Position numbers and translations under genes: made by a program. The notes beneath the pieces are model-generated. The model did not search any database and was not told the origin of the DNA. It was given only the letters and a program-made list of their open reading frames with translations. Shown piece by piece: positions 1-9,101 of a stretch of DNA of 64,000 nucleotides. Every line of letters begins with the position of its first letter. The first letter of the stretch is position 1. The stretch comes from Sporocytophaga sp. Its GTDB lineage: Bacteria > Bacteroidota > Bacteroidia > Cytophagales > Cytophagaceae. The stretch covers positions 55,283 through 119,282 of the forward strand of contig NZ_JAGHZZ010000012.1 of the NCBI RefSeq assembly GCF_017745095.1, written 5' to 3'.

Positions 1-15
1 GGTATTTGTTTATGC

Positions 16-1122
16 TTATTTCTCAAAACGTACTTTGTTTAAACTAACGTGTCTTCCCATTCCTTTTATAAATCTGAAATGCGATCTTAGAGATTCTGCA
101 TATGACATTTCCATATAAGTGATGTTATGTTTCTTACATAGAGCCCGAAATATAGGTAGTATATCCAAATAATGGATATGACAAATATTGGGCAATAGGT
201 GATGTAATGCATGAGCATTAAAACCTCCTAATGTCCAGTTGAAAAATTTGCTGTCAGAATTATAATCAACAGAAGTGTACATCTGCAAAGTAGGCCAACT
301 GATCGGAAGCCTGTCGTTACTATCAGGTTGTGGATGTTCTACATAATCAGATAGATGAGATACTCCTAGAACCCCAACAAATATTAAGGAAATTATAAAG
401 TGATTCAATAAGAAAACAATAAGAATATGGTTCCATTCAAAAGGCAGAATATAAATTGGAATAATAATCATGTAGCCGATATACAAAAATTTATACAACA
501 CCAACTTTACTATTTCCCATTTGGGGATCTCAATACTAATAGTTCTGCTGGATATGTTAAAAATCATCAGACATTCCCTGAATAGAAACCAATTGAGTGA
601 ATAGAACAAATACAGAACAGGAGTATATATATGCTGGTATCTGTGAAACCGTCTCAAAGGTTGATTTTCCGAGGTTCTTACCAAAGGATTATTCAGTACA
701 TCAATATCACTGCCTTCGACATTAGTATATAAGTGATGAGATTCATTGTGATTTTTTCCCCAGACATAAGCATTATTTCCCTGAAGGTTAAAACTTAACT
801 GAAAAAGAAATTTATTCCAGAACTTACTTTTAACAGCTACTCCATGCGCCGCATCATGAGATATATTAAATGCAGTTAATAGTACCGCAAGACCCATTAA
901 CAGATAATAAATATAAAACTGAGTCAGATTATCACTTGTAATCATCAGCCAATAAAACATGATGTCAAGGCTAAAATAAAAGATCATTTTCACCATCATG
1001 GTTTTATTTCCAGTCTTATCGATCTTATTATCTTCAAAATATCTATCTAGACTTTGATTTAACTCCTTGTAAAACTCAGTTCCCTTATCTCTGGAAAATT
1101 TCAGTTTTTTCATACTATACAA
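16..1122 (-). CDS. membrane fatty acid desaturase
   Basis: A 368-residue integral membrane di-iron desaturase that would introduce a double bond into an acyl chain at the inner membrane. The three histidine boxes of the family are all present: HDAAH at residues 89-93, HNESHH at 125-130 and HALHH at 304-308. Hydrophobic segments lie between them. The spacing and the HALHH third box resemble linoleoyl-CoA or front-end type desaturases, but no cytochrome b5 domain is fused. An in-frame Met at residue 4 is an alternative start. The next gene on the same strand is a FadD-type ligase, which fits lipid metabolism. Regiospecificity cannot be read from the sequence. Confidence 0.9.
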   Translation of the reverse strand: MYSMKKLKFSRDKGTEFYKELNQSLDRYFEDNKIDKTGNKTMMVKMIFYFSLDIMFYWLMITSDNLTQFYIYYLLMGLAVLLTAFNISHDAAHGVAVKSKFWNKFLFQLSFNLQGNNAYVWGKNHNESHHLYTNVEGSDIDVLNNPLVRTSENQPLRRFHRYQHIYTPVLYLFYSLNWFLFRECLMIFNISSRTISIEIPKWEIVKLVLYKFLYIGYMIIIPIYILPFEWNHILIVFLLNHFIISLIFVGVLGVSHLSDYVEHPQPDSNDRLPISWPTLQMYTSVDYNSDSKFFNWTLGGFNAHALHHLLPNICHIHYLDILPIFRALCKKHNITYMEMSYAESLRSHFRFIKGMGRHVSLNKVRFEK

Positions 1123-1240
1123 AAAAGCTTTAATAAAAATACTTTAAATTGAAAATATCAGAAAAACGCAGGCAAACATCGGGCCACATCCGTTGAGGTT
1201 CTTTCTTTAATCCCCCTAATAAATAAGCAGATACAAATAA

Positions 1241-1275
1241 AAAAGGACTATCTAAATAAATCAAACGGTCCTTTT
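1241..1275 (-). terminator. terminator of the acyl-CoA ligase gene
   Basis: An 8-bp inverted repeat (AAAAGGAC at 1241-1248, GTCCTTTT at 1268-1275) lies just past the ligase stop codon. On the minus strand the second arm runs into a T-rich tract. The loop is 19 nt, rather large, so efficiency is uncertain. Confidence 0.5.
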
Positions 1276-1297
1276 AAGTTTTATTTCAAAATTTATT

Positions 1298-2953
1298 CTA
1301 TTCCATAAGCCTTCTCAATATCTTACCAACATTGCTTTTGGGTAATTCATTTCTGAACACTATATGCTTTGGAACCTTATAGGATGTCAGATATTTTCTG
1401 CAGTGTTCTTTCACCTCTTCCTCTGTAAGTGATGGATCTTTCTTCACGATAAAAGCTTTAACTGCTTCATTGGTTTTATCATCCGGAATACCTTTCACAC
1501 CTGCTTCCAATATTTTCGGATGCATACATAAAACTTCTTCTACTTCATTCGGATATACGTTGAATCCGCTTACCAGTACCATTTCTTTCTTTCTGTCTAC
1601 TATTCGGAAGAAACCATCTTTATCAATTGCAGCCATATCTCCCGACTTAAACCATTCACCCACCATTACGTTGGCTGTCTCATCCGGTCTTTGCCAGTAA
1701 CCAGCCATTACCTGAGGACCTTTGATCCAAAGCTCTCCCGGTTCATCTACGCCGACTTCCTGGCCCTCATCATTCATAACCTTCAGCTCCGTACTTGGAA
1801 CAGGTAAACCGATCGAGCCGAGCCTCATTCTTCCATCAACAGGATTTACACAAGCTACAGGAGATGTTTCAGTGAGCCCATAACCTTCAGCAAGTTTTGT
1901 CTTAGTAACTTCTTCCCACTTTTGAGCAACTGGCTTCTGAACTGCCATTCCCCCACCAACTGTCATCTTGAGATTTGAGAAGTCTACCGTCTTAAATGCT
2001 TCCTGGTTCAGAAGTCCGTTAAACAAGGTATTTACTCCTGTCATCAATGTGAATGGATACGTTTTAAGTTCCTTAATGAAGGCTTTCATGTCTTTAGGAT
2101 TGGTGATCAGGATGTTTTTAGCACCATACTTCATCATCACCAAAAGGTTGGCAGTTAAAGCAAATATGTGATATAGTGGAAGCGGCGTAATCACTATCTC
2201 CTTTCCGTCTTTCAATACCGGCTTAAACCATTCATAACTTTGAAGCATATTTGCTACAATGTTTCTATGAGTAAGCATAGCACCTTTAGAAACTCCTGTT
2301 GTTCCTCCTGTATATTGTAAAAAGCAGACATCGGATCCTTTAAGTTCTGGTTTGACCCATGAAGAACTTTTACCCAGTTTCAAAGCATCATTGAACTTAA
2401 CCGCTTCAGGAATATTATAGGCGGGAACCATCTTTTTAACATACTTAATCACGAAATTCACGATAGCGCCTTTTAAAGCACCCTGCATATCTCCTATTTC
2501 CGTAATGATTATGTTCTTAATATCCGTATTTTTCCTGATAGCCTCCAGTTTATCGGCAAAATTGGCAACGATCACAATCGCTTTGGCTCCTGAATCCTTG
2601 AATTGATGCTCCATTTCACGTTCAGTATAAAGAGGATTGGTATTCACGATTGTAAGGCCAGCTTTGATAGCTCCGAAGATTACCACAGGATTCTGCAGAA
2701 GATTAGGCATCTGAATCGCAATTCTATCTCCCTTCTGCAGTTTAGAATGGTTCTGTAGGTAAGATGCAAACTGAGTTGAATATTCATCGAGTTGCTTAAA
2801 AGTCATGGTCTTACCCATGTTCACAAAACCAACAAGATCCCCGTATTTTTTAACACAATCTTCAAAAAAATGTAGTACCGAAGAATAAGTATCAGGATTT
2901 ATTTCCGGATTCACTTCTTTCGGGTATTGGTTTAACCAGGGTTTACTTGCCAT
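1298..2953 (-). CDS. fadD: long-chain fatty acid-CoA ligase (FadD type)
   Basis: A 551-residue ANL-superfamily adenylating enzyme that activates a fatty acid with ATP and then forms the acyl-CoA. The phosphate-binding loop YTGGTTGVSKG begins at residue 214. YGLTETSP, the SGD of the hinge region, the DRKKEMVLVSGFNVYP core and the C-terminal catalytic lysine motif PKSNVGKILRR are all present. Length and motif order are normal for FadD. It lies 175 bp upstream of the desaturase on the same strand, with a terminator between, so they are probably separate units. Chain-length preference is not visible. Confidence 0.93.
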   Translation of the reverse strand: MASKPWLNQYPKEVNPEINPDTYSSVLHFFEDCVKKYGDLVGFVNMGKTMTFKQLDEYSTQFASYLQNHSKLQKGDRIAIQMPNLLQNPVVIFGAIKAGLTIVNTNPLYTEREMEHQFKDSGAKAIVIVANFADKLEAIRKNTDIKNIIITEIGDMQGALKGAIVNFVIKYVKKMVPAYNIPEAVKFNDALKLGKSSSWVKPELKGSDVCFLQYTGGTTGVSKGAMLTHRNIVANMLQSYEWFKPVLKDGKEIVITPLPLYHIFALTANLLVMMKYGAKNILITNPKDMKAFIKELKTYPFTLMTGVNTLFNGLLNQEAFKTVDFSNLKMTVGGGMAVQKPVAQKWEEVTKTKLAEGYGLTETSPVACVNPVDGRMRLGSIGLPVPSTELKVMNDEGQEVGVDEPGELWIKGPQVMAGYWQRPDETANVMVGEWFKSGDMAAIDKDGFFRIVDRKKEMVLVSGFNVYPNEVEEVLCMHPKILEAGVKGIPDDKTNEAVKAFIVKKDPSLTEEEVKEHCRKYLTSYKVPKHIVFRNELPKSNVGKILRRLME

Positions 2954-3116
2954 GACAATATCTGTTTAGTAGTTATTTGTAAAAACGAAATCGGAATATA
3001 ACAGGTTTATCCGGTTTGAAAAAATATTCCCTAACAATGATAAATTATAAAGTTTTCAACAATAAAAACAATAAAAGTACTGAAAATTAAAGAGAACTAA
3101 TTCCCTCTTTTTAAAT

Positions 3117-4565
3117 TCACTTTTCAGTATAGCCTGCTGCAATGGACCTAGCCATCTTATTGAAAATAAAATGATGGAAAGGCAGCATTAAATACCAATA
3201 CAACCTTCCCGGAAGACCTTTCGGTCTGAAGGTCGCTGTCTGTTGGAGAAAATCCTTTTCATCATGATGGATAAACCTCCATTCAAGCCAAGCTTCTCCG
3301 GGCACTTTCATTTCTGCAAACAAAAGCAATCGGCCTGCTTTTCTATCGGAAAGAATAACTCTCCAAAAATCAAGGGCATCGCCATTATTCAGATGATTAG
3401 GATCTCTTCTTCCTCTTCTTAAACCAACACCTCCAACGAGTTTATCCATTAGGCCTCTGATTTTCCATAAACGATCAGAAGCATACCATCCGTTCCTTCC
3501 ACCTATGGACCAGAGTTTATCTTTGGCATCTTCAATGTCAGTTTTCAATTCCTCCTCTTGTTTGTCTTTAGAACATCCGAATATAGGGACCTGAATCAAA
3601 TCCATCATGGAATATTGAGCAGCACTGCTGATAAAAGAATCTTTCCAGCTTGAGACAACCATATTTTCTTCAATCTTTCTAAAGGCTGTCTTCACTGATT
3701 CTTTGTAGGTAATGGGCTGAATGTTCAATATCTTTTCAAGCTCCTTGTCCTTTGCCACTATACCAACCTTCATACTTTCCACTAGATTAACAGCAAGATT
3801 ATAGGATGTTGAGGTAATGAAATAAAGCCAGTAGGATGACAGTCGTGGAGTCAGAAACGGAACATCAATCATATACCTTTTAAGATTTCTTACCTCAGCA
3901 TATTGCTGCAGCAATTGTTTATAAGTCAGCACCTCAGGTCCGCTGATATCAAATGCTTTATTGAGACAATCTTCATTCAGCATCACACCAGTAAGAAACT
4001 TAATAACGTCTCCCACCCCAATTGGCTGGATTTTATTATTTACCCATTTGGGAGTGACCATTATCGGAAGCTTCTCCACCAGGTCTCTTATAATTTCAAA
4101 GGAAGCACTTCCAGAGCCCACTATTATGCCTGCCCGCAAGACAGTCAATGGTACATTGGATTTTCCAAGTACTCCTTCTACCATCTTCCTTGATTTCAAA
4201 TGAAGAGAAAGTACTTCTTCATTTACAATACCTGTGAGAAAAACAATCTGTCGTGCTTTGCTGGCGTCCATATAGTTGACAAAATTCTGAGCAGAGGAAC
4301 GTTCTTTGTCCTCAAACTTCCCTATAGATCCCGCAAGAGAATGAATCAAGTAAAAGGCTACATCAAAATCCAGAGGAGCATTATCATTATCTACAGGTTT
4401 TAAAAAATCCACTTCAAATACGGACACTTTGTCCTTGTATTTATCAAATGTATCAAGCCTTCTTCGATCACGGACACAGCAGATCACCTCGTGTCCCTGT
4501 TCCAGCAATACAGGTAAGAGACGTTTTCCGATATACCCATTAGCTCCTGTCAATAATATTTTCAT
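3117..4565 (-). CDS. SDR-type NAD(P)-binding protein with DUF2867 domain
   Basis: The protein starts with MKILLTGANGYIGKR, an atypical-SDR Rossmann fold with a GxxGxxG nucleotide-binding motif at residues 7-13. A C-terminal half of DUF2867 type follows (tryptophan-rich, GGRNGWYASDRLW near residue 350). This architecture is common in Bacteroidetes as a DUF2867 epimerase-like protein; the substrate is unknown. The frame stays open 46 codons further upstream, but that extension reads through degenerate 21-bp repeats, so I place the start at 4565, giving 482 residues. A redox or sugar-epimerase role is possible but unproven. Confidence 0.85.
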   Translation of the reverse strand: MKILLTGANGYIGKRLLPVLLEQGHEVICCVRDRRRLDTFDKYKDKVSVFEVDFLKPVDNDNAPLDFDVAFYLIHSLAGSIGKFEDKERSSAQNFVNYMDASKARQIVFLTGIVNEEVLSLHLKSRKMVEGVLGKSNVPLTVLRAGIIVGSGSASFEIIRDLVEKLPIMVTPKWVNNKIQPIGVGDVIKFLTGVMLNEDCLNKAFDISGPEVLTYKQLLQQYAEVRNLKRYMIDVPFLTPRLSSYWLYFITSTSYNLAVNLVESMKVGIVAKDKELEKILNIQPITYKESVKTAFRKIEENMVVSSWKDSFISSAAQYSMMDLIQVPIFGCSKDKQEEELKTDIEDAKDKLWSIGGRNGWYASDRLWKIRGLMDKLVGGVGLRRGRRDPNHLNNGDALDFWRVILSDRKAGRLLLFAEMKVPGEAWLEWRFIHHDEKDFLQQTATFRPKGLPGRLYWYLMLPFHHFIFNKMARSIAAGYTEK

Positions 4566-4631
4566 AATCCCGGAAGTTCTTATATGAAGAACAAGGTTGA
4601 ATTTGATTAAGTTAAAATTTGAATTCTTAGT

Positions 4632-4883
4632 GAATTTTGAAATTGGAGCTTTGAGCTCGAAAATTGCAACTTTGAACTCGAAATTTAGAACTCGAAGCTC
4701 CAATTTTACAGCTCTGACCTCGAATTTTACAGCTCTGAACCCGAAAATTTGAGTTAGTAGCTCGAAAATTTGAGCTCTGAACTCTAAAATTGCAGCCCAA
4801 AACTCGAAATTTAGAGCTTCGAAGGTCGAAATTTGCAGGTCTGGACCAAAACTTGGAGTTTTGAACTCGAATTTCCAAATTTT
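4632..4883. repeat. tandem repeat, 21-bp period, about 12 units
   Basis: About twelve degenerate units follow one another with a period of 21 bp. Individual units are 20-22 bp, but neighbouring deviations compensate so that pairs sum to 42. A typical plus-strand unit is GAACTCGAAATTT, two variable bases, then AGCTCT. Because the period is a multiple of three, minus-strand frames stay open and give a fake protein of FRVQSSN-like heptads. It fills most of the 384-bp gap between the divergent SDR and TPR genes. Confidence 0.85.
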
Positions 4884-4949
4884 GAATAAACTAAATCAGT
4901 GAAAAAATAATTATATCGGTTAGATTTAAATCGCCAGTACAGATTACTA

Positions 4950-5927
4950 ATGAAAAAAGCATTATCAATATTATTTACTTTCTTTTATTTTACCCTTTTC
5001 GCTCAAACAGCAGAACAATATCTTCAAAGCGGACGCGAAAAACACAACAAGGAGGATTACTCCGGAGCTGTCAAGGATTATACATTAGCTATCAAGGCAG
5101 ACAAAAATTCTAAAACTGCCTATTTCAATCGTGGTGCTTGTGAACTGGCATTAAAGAACCTAGAAGCTGCCATGGAAGACTTCAACAAGGCTATTGAAGT
5201 TGATCCGAATTACCCTGATCCTCATTATGGCAGAGCAACTGTGTTTGTTACTCTGGAAAGATACAAAGAAGCACTGAGTCCGCTTGATAAAGTGATTGAG
5301 CTTGATCCAAAATTCCCTAATGCCTTAATCCTTCGCGGACAGTTGCGTGCCCAGACCGGCAATAAAAAAGGAGCTTGTGAAGATTTTATCAAGGCTGATA
5401 AACAGGGAGATCTAAAGGCGGGTATTTACCTAGATAAGTATTGCAATACAACTCCCAGACCTAAGGAATCTTTTTTATTAAACTGGCCTGAAGATGAACG
5501 CTGGATCACAGGGAATAGTCAAGAAGACGATCAGGTAAAAATAACTGAACTCATACACGCTAATGAATCTATGGATAAGTGGACAGAGCTAGGTTATATG
5601 AGTTCGATAAAAAGTGCAAGAGTATTGTCAGTAGAAAAAGCCATGAGCATCTTTTACGATCAGGCCAAGACCGAGGCACCTAAAGCTAAACTTACTCTAT
5701 TAGAACAAAGTGATTCTACAGCGCAATATCCATGGATTATTTTTATTATTGAAACGCCTGAATTTATTAACGATCATAATCCGGAATCACAGTTGTGGTA
5801 CGTCGTGCTGGGCAATCAATCATTGTATGCGAATTTTATTGCTGTTAAAGAAGCTACTTTTCCCAAAGACAAGAGACAAAAATGGATAAACTTTTTTAAG
5901 ACAGGGAAAGTGGTGACTAAACCTTAA
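4950..5927 (+). CDS. secreted TPR-repeat protein
   Basis: A 325-residue protein with an N-terminal signal peptide (MKKALSILFTFFYFTLFAQ, cleavage near residue 19). About three tetratricopeptide repeats cover residues 20-150, recognisable by the YxxAIxxDPN and AYFNRGACELAL helix patterns. The C-terminal half (residues about 170-325) is a soluble domain I do not recognise. TPRs mediate protein-protein contacts, so a periplasmic scaffold role is likely. It is transcribed alone, divergently from the SDR gene and convergently with pssA, and is closed by a strong hairpin. Confidence 0.8.
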   Translation: MKKALSILFTFFYFTLFAQTAEQYLQSGREKHNKEDYSGAVKDYTLAIKADKNSKTAYFNRGACELALKNLEAAMEDFNKAIEVDPNYPDPHYGRATVFVTLERYKEALSPLDKVIELDPKFPNALILRGQLRAQTGNKKGACEDFIKADKQGDLKAGIYLDKYCNTTPRPKESFLLNWPEDERWITGNSQEDDQVKITELIHANESMDKWTELGYMSSIKSARVLSVEKAMSIFYDQAKTEAPKAKLTLLEQSDSTAQYPWIIFIIETPEFINDHNPESQLWYVVLGNQSLYANFIAVKEATFPKDKRQKWINFFKTGKVVTKP

Positions 5928-5945
5928 TCATTATTTTGAATCAAA

Positions 5946-5990
5946 AAATACAAAAGGCTTGCAATCAAACATTGCAAGCCTTTTGTATTT
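5946..5990. terminator. bidirectional terminator, perfect 20-bp stem
   Basis: Arms at 5946-5965 and 5971-5990 are perfectly complementary over 20 bp around a 5-nt loop. An A-rich left flank and T-rich right flank give a U-tract in both directions. It sits between the convergent TPR gene and pssA and should stop both transcripts. Confidence 0.9.
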
Positions 5991-6005
5991 TACTTTACTG
6001 CCTGT

Positions 6006-6539
6006 CTATAATTTCCTTATCCTGACTGTTGATATCATAAGACATCCATGTAAAAGAAACAGAACAATCCACAATGTCATAGGCAGTGAAAACATGAGTA
6101 TCGGAAAATACAAAAAAATAAGTACAATGCTGAACGGCACAGGCATTCCCTCAAAATACTTTCCTCCACTTAAGGTACCTGTTACATTAAATCTGGCTAA
6201 TCTCAGAAGTCCTGCAGCAATATAAAAAATAAGAATAGCCATTTCCCAAATTGCAAGCCCGTCAATATAAATTAAAGCAAAAACAACAGGGGCTACAATA
6301 AAAGTAACAATGTCACATAATGAATCCAAGTTTTTACCAAAATCAGAAGCCAGGCCATGCTTTCTTGCTATCCTTCCATCAAAGAAATCCAATATGCCTC
6401 CGGCCAATATTAACCCGGCAGGAAATAATGCATTATAATTTTTTATACTTAATAAAATTGAAATTCCTCCACAAATCCCATTTCCTAAAGAGATCCAATC
6501 CGGTATTCGGATAAAATTGAAAATATTGTTATTCTGCAT
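6006..6539 (-). CDS. pssA: CDP-diacylglycerol-serine O-phosphatidyltransferase
   Basis: A 177-residue polytopic CDP-alcohol phosphatidyltransferase that makes phosphatidylserine, the precursor of phosphatidylethanolamine. The signature DxxDGxxARx8GxxxDxxxD is complete: D51, D54, G55, A58, R59, G68, D72 and D76. About five or six membrane segments follow. Length and start resemble the short Gram-positive/Bacteroidetes-type PssA. No phosphatidylserine decarboxylase gene is next to it. A lipoprotein gene lies 18 bp upstream on the same strand. Confidence 0.9.
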   Translation of the reverse strand: MQNNNIFNFIRIPDWISLGNGICGGISILLSIKNYNALFPAGLILAGGILDFFDGRIARKHGLASDFGKNLDSLCDIVTFIVAPVVFALIYIDGLAIWEMAILIFYIAAGLLRLARFNVTGTLSGGKYFEGMPVPFSIVLIFLYFPILMFSLPMTLWIVLFLLHGCLMISTVRIRKL

Positions 6540-6557
6540 TAGTAAGACTTTTATGTT

Positions 6558-6950
6558 CTATTTTACTGCTGTGATTAAATCAAAATTACCATTATTATAA
6601 TCTAATCCGAAAGTTAAATATTTAGGATTTATCTTACCGCTAAGTGCTGAATAACGATAAGTCTGACTTAAGTTATAACTCGCCCCGTTCTGTGCCAGCA
6701 TTACGTCATCTGCAATTATATCGTCAGTGGAGTTATAAAAGTCCACATATATTATAACACGATTGTCATTGATTCTCGTGATGATCACATTATCGTTTAC
6801 ATTTAAATCATACACCCCTAGCTGGTTTTCATAACTCCCTAATGCATAAGTACCCGAGACCTTCTCTCCATAATTAACATCAATATCTTCAACCGTACAA
6901 CCTGAAAATGCAATAGCAAACATTAATGTGATAGATAAAAATATTCTCAT
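6558..6950 (-). CDS. small lipoprotein, unknown function
   Basis: A 130-residue protein with a type II signal peptide; the lipobox AFSGC puts the acylated cysteine at residue 18. The remainder is beta-rich, with alternating hydrophobic residues and many Asn/Asp, and I recognise no domain. It is 18 bp upstream of pssA on the same strand, so the two are probably co-transcribed, although no functional link is evident. Confidence 0.7.
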   Translation of the reverse strand: MRIFLSITLMFAIAFSGCTVEDIDVNYGEKVSGTYALGSYENQLGVYDLNVNDNVIITRINDNRVIIYVDFYNSTDDIIADDVMLAQNGASYNLSQTYRYSALSGKINPKYLTFGLDYNNGNFDLITAVK

Positions 6951-7059
6951 TCTAAAAAAGATTTATTTATTCAATATTAATCAATTTGAAATTCAGGACA
7001 AAAAAGGAAGGACAAGCTTTCTATAAAAATGGTTTTATTCATTATTTAATAAAAAAAAA

Positions 7060-7067
7060 TATCTTTG
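7060..7067 (+). promoter_or_regulatory. candidate Bacteroidetes -7 box
   Basis: TATCTTTG fits the Bacteroidetes -7 consensus TAnnTTTG. It lies only 5 bp before the chosen ATG, which would imply a leaderless or nearly leaderless mRNA. No clear -33 TTTG is seen, so this is weak. Confidence 0.25.
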
Positions 7068-7072
7068 GGGCT

Positions 7073-7771
7073 ATGATCAATTACTATTCCAAAATCAATA
7101 GCTTCTGCCTCGTTTGGTGTTTAATGGTTTTAATATCGTGCAATAAACAAAAGAATCAGGCTCCTGTGAAAACTAAAAACATTACGACTTTAAACATGAT
7201 CAATTCAGATAGTATCAAGAATTTTAAATGGTTTCACGAGCCAAAATCGTGGGAGGTAACTTCAGAAGGATTATTAATTGAGCCTGATTCCGGATCAGAT
7301 TTCTGGCAAAGAACACATTACGGATTCAGAAACGATAATGCTCATTTTTTATATAAAGAAGTTGAAGGCGATTTCGAGATGACAACAACTGTATCTTTTT
7401 CTCCTAAACACAGATTTGATCAGGCTGGCCTGTGTGTACGTCTCGATGAAGATAACTGGCTAAAAACCTCAACAGAATATGAGACCAGCGAGTTTTCACA
7501 TCTTGGAGCAGTAGTGACAAATCTCGGCTACTCTGACTGGTCAACGCAAGAAATTCCTACTGATATAAGAAGAGTGGAATACAAAATTATCAGAAAAGGA
7601 CAAGACTTTGAGATTTATGCAAAATATGGTCAAAAGGACTTTCAGCAGATACGAATTGCTCATTTGCATAAGGAAGCTCCCAAAATTAATGTAGGTCTAT
7701 ATGCCTGTAGTCCTACGGATAAAGGCTTCTCAGCTTTGTTTGAAACATTTGAGATCAAACAGAAAAAATAA
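7073..7771 (+). CDS. DUF1349 lipoprotein (concanavalin-like fold)
   Basis: I take the ATG at 7073 because it directly precedes a lipoprotein signal (hydrophobic stretch ending LISC, Cys near residue 23). The frame is open 29 codons further upstream, but that part reads as charged intergenic sequence. The 232-residue product matches the DUF1349 pattern seen in enolase-regulation-type and glycan-binding proteins: FKWFHEPKSW, GDFEMTTTVSF, QAGLCVRLDEDNWLK and EYKIIRKGQDFEIYAKY. A carbohydrate-related beta-sandwich is the known fold. The exact ligand is unknown. Confidence 0.82.
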   Translation: MINYYSKINSFCLVWCLMVLISCNKQKNQAPVKTKNITTLNMINSDSIKNFKWFHEPKSWEVTSEGLLIEPDSGSDFWQRTHYGFRNDNAHFLYKEVEGDFEMTTTVSFSPKHRFDQAGLCVRLDEDNWLKTSTEYETSEFSHLGAVVTNLGYSDWSTQEIPTDIRRVEYKIIRKGQDFEIYAKYGQKDFQQIRIAHLHKEAPKINVGLYACSPTDKGFSALFETFEIKQKK

Positions 7772-7793
7772 GCATTAGTTGTAAAACTAACTT

Positions 7794-8846
7794 CTAGGAA
7801 GTCTCATTCTTGAAAAACAGCTGATAGTAGTGCATTTGACGTCCCTCGTCATATCCCCTTTCTATGAATTCCTTATTGCCGTGAATGTAGACATGAAAGT
7901 TCTTATCCAGCTTTAAGATGCTTTTAAAGATCTTCTTATTGCTTTTAAAAGCCCCATTGGAGATGTTAAATTCATCATAGGTATTTACCTGATTCTTTTC
8001 CTGAAACTGTTCTTTGTACGTATTAAAAGCAGATACCATAGACTCTTCATTTCCCATCACCTCTTCCTGAAACTCATTAAGGTTAAATACTTCCTTTTTG
8101 GCAAAATACTGTACAGATCTGTTCATCAGCTCAATCTGATCTGCTTTGCTTACTTCATACTCTTTATCCAAAACTTCATTACAAAACTCTTTGGTAAGCT
8201 TCATAAGATTCTGTGTATGAAAGTAATTATCTTCATGTTGTTTGATTTTCAGAAAATCATTTTTCCAGTACTGTGCTTCTTGGCCTTTATTGGTATTATC
8301 TACCACGCATATTTTATATCCTTGTTCCCTATTAGTATTAAAGATTAGACAGCCCTTATCAAGCTTGTTGATGTTTACCCCTTGCTCATGCTCTATTTCA
8401 AAATTATCAGTTTCCTGAAATATGCGCAGATAGGTATCTTTATTTTCAGATTTAAACAAACCTATTGCATCCATTGAATCTCCGTTAATCACGCAGTCTG
8501 CAAAGTAAACAAGATAAAATTCGCCACCCTTTATGTTGTGATGATTCGATTTATCATAAAGATGTTTGGATATATTGATAGTCTGAAGGTAGAAGCAATC
8601 AGGATCATCAAAAATTTTAGAGACGTAGTTATAAATTTCGTTAAGGGCAAGTTCTGTATCATGGAAAAAGTTGTAGAAGAGTTCGCCTTTAAAAGGAGAT
8701 AAAAAATACTTCATCAGGAGTTCTTTCACTATTGATTCTCTGAAAACCAGAGGACCTTTCGACAATTTCATTCCTTCTTCCTGAAGACTGTTTCCGATAT
8801 TATGGACAACGATATTATGTAACTTAACTTCTGTAAAATCAATCAT
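7794..8846 (-). CDS. nucleoid-associated protein, NA37/YejK family
   Basis: A 350-residue soluble protein with the pattern of the 37-kDa nucleoid-associated family. It opens with the conserved VKLHNIVVHNIGN block, has a central GGEFYLVYFAD strand pair, and contains KLDKGCLIFN followed by a YWKNDFL segment. Family members bind nucleoid DNA, and some occur in phage-defence contexts. Here the neighbours are ordinary housekeeping genes. Length is normal and there is no signal peptide. Confidence 0.75.
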   Translation of the reverse strand: MIDFTEVKLHNIVVHNIGNSLQEEGMKLSKGPLVFRESIVKELLMKYFLSPFKGELFYNFFHDTELALNEIYNYVSKIFDDPDCFYLQTINISKHLYDKSNHHNIKGGEFYLVYFADCVINGDSMDAIGLFKSENKDTYLRIFQETDNFEIEHEQGVNINKLDKGCLIFNTNREQGYKICVVDNTNKGQEAQYWKNDFLKIKQHEDNYFHTQNLMKLTKEFCNEVLDKEYEVSKADQIELMNRSVQYFAKKEVFNLNEFQEEVMGNEESMVSAFNTYKEQFQEKNQVNTYDEFNISNGAFKSNKKIFKSILKLDKNFHVYIHGNKEFIERGYDEGRQMHYYQLFFKNETS

Positions 8847-8926
8847 TTGATCACTTTTGGCTTCGATTTAAAATTAAGCCAATAACGAATTTAACGATTT
8901 ATGATGAAAGGTGAAAGCGTTTTTTC

Positions 8927-9095
8927 GTAGAGACGCCATGCATGGCGTCTCAGGCAGGGTGAAAATCAGGCACCTTCTATATTAGTAAAGAAATTATTTT
9001 ACCTGATTATGGGCAATCATGTTTATCGTGCGCTGATAAATATATGATATCCTCCTCTATCACAGGCTTTGAGACGCCATGCATGGCGTCTCTAC
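8927..9095. mobile_element. 169-bp palindromic mini-element (MITE/REP-like)
   Basis: The element is bounded by exact 26-bp inverted repeats at 8927-8952 and 9070-9095. Each repeat begins GTAGAGACGCC and contains a perfect 22-bp palindrome made of GAGACGCCATG and its reverse complement. The 117-bp interior is AT-rich and has no ORF. No target-site duplication is obvious. It lies directly behind the serine dehydratase stop codon, where it may also act as a terminator. REP/MITE-like status is inferred from structure. Confidence 0.7.
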
Positions 9096-9101
9096 CGGAA
9101 A

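Noticed and set aside
4566-4703. 46-residue N-terminal extension of the SDR gene
   Set aside because: The extension reads through the repeat; the Rossmann fold starts exactly at the internal Met, as in family members.
4627-4878. 83-codon minus-strand frame of FRVQSSN-type heptads
   Set aside because: It is a direct product of the 21-bp tandem repeat, with no start context and no protein character.
8927-9095. Simple rho-independent terminator
   Set aside because: The two exact 26-bp ends and the palindromes within them are more than a terminator requires, although it may also terminate.
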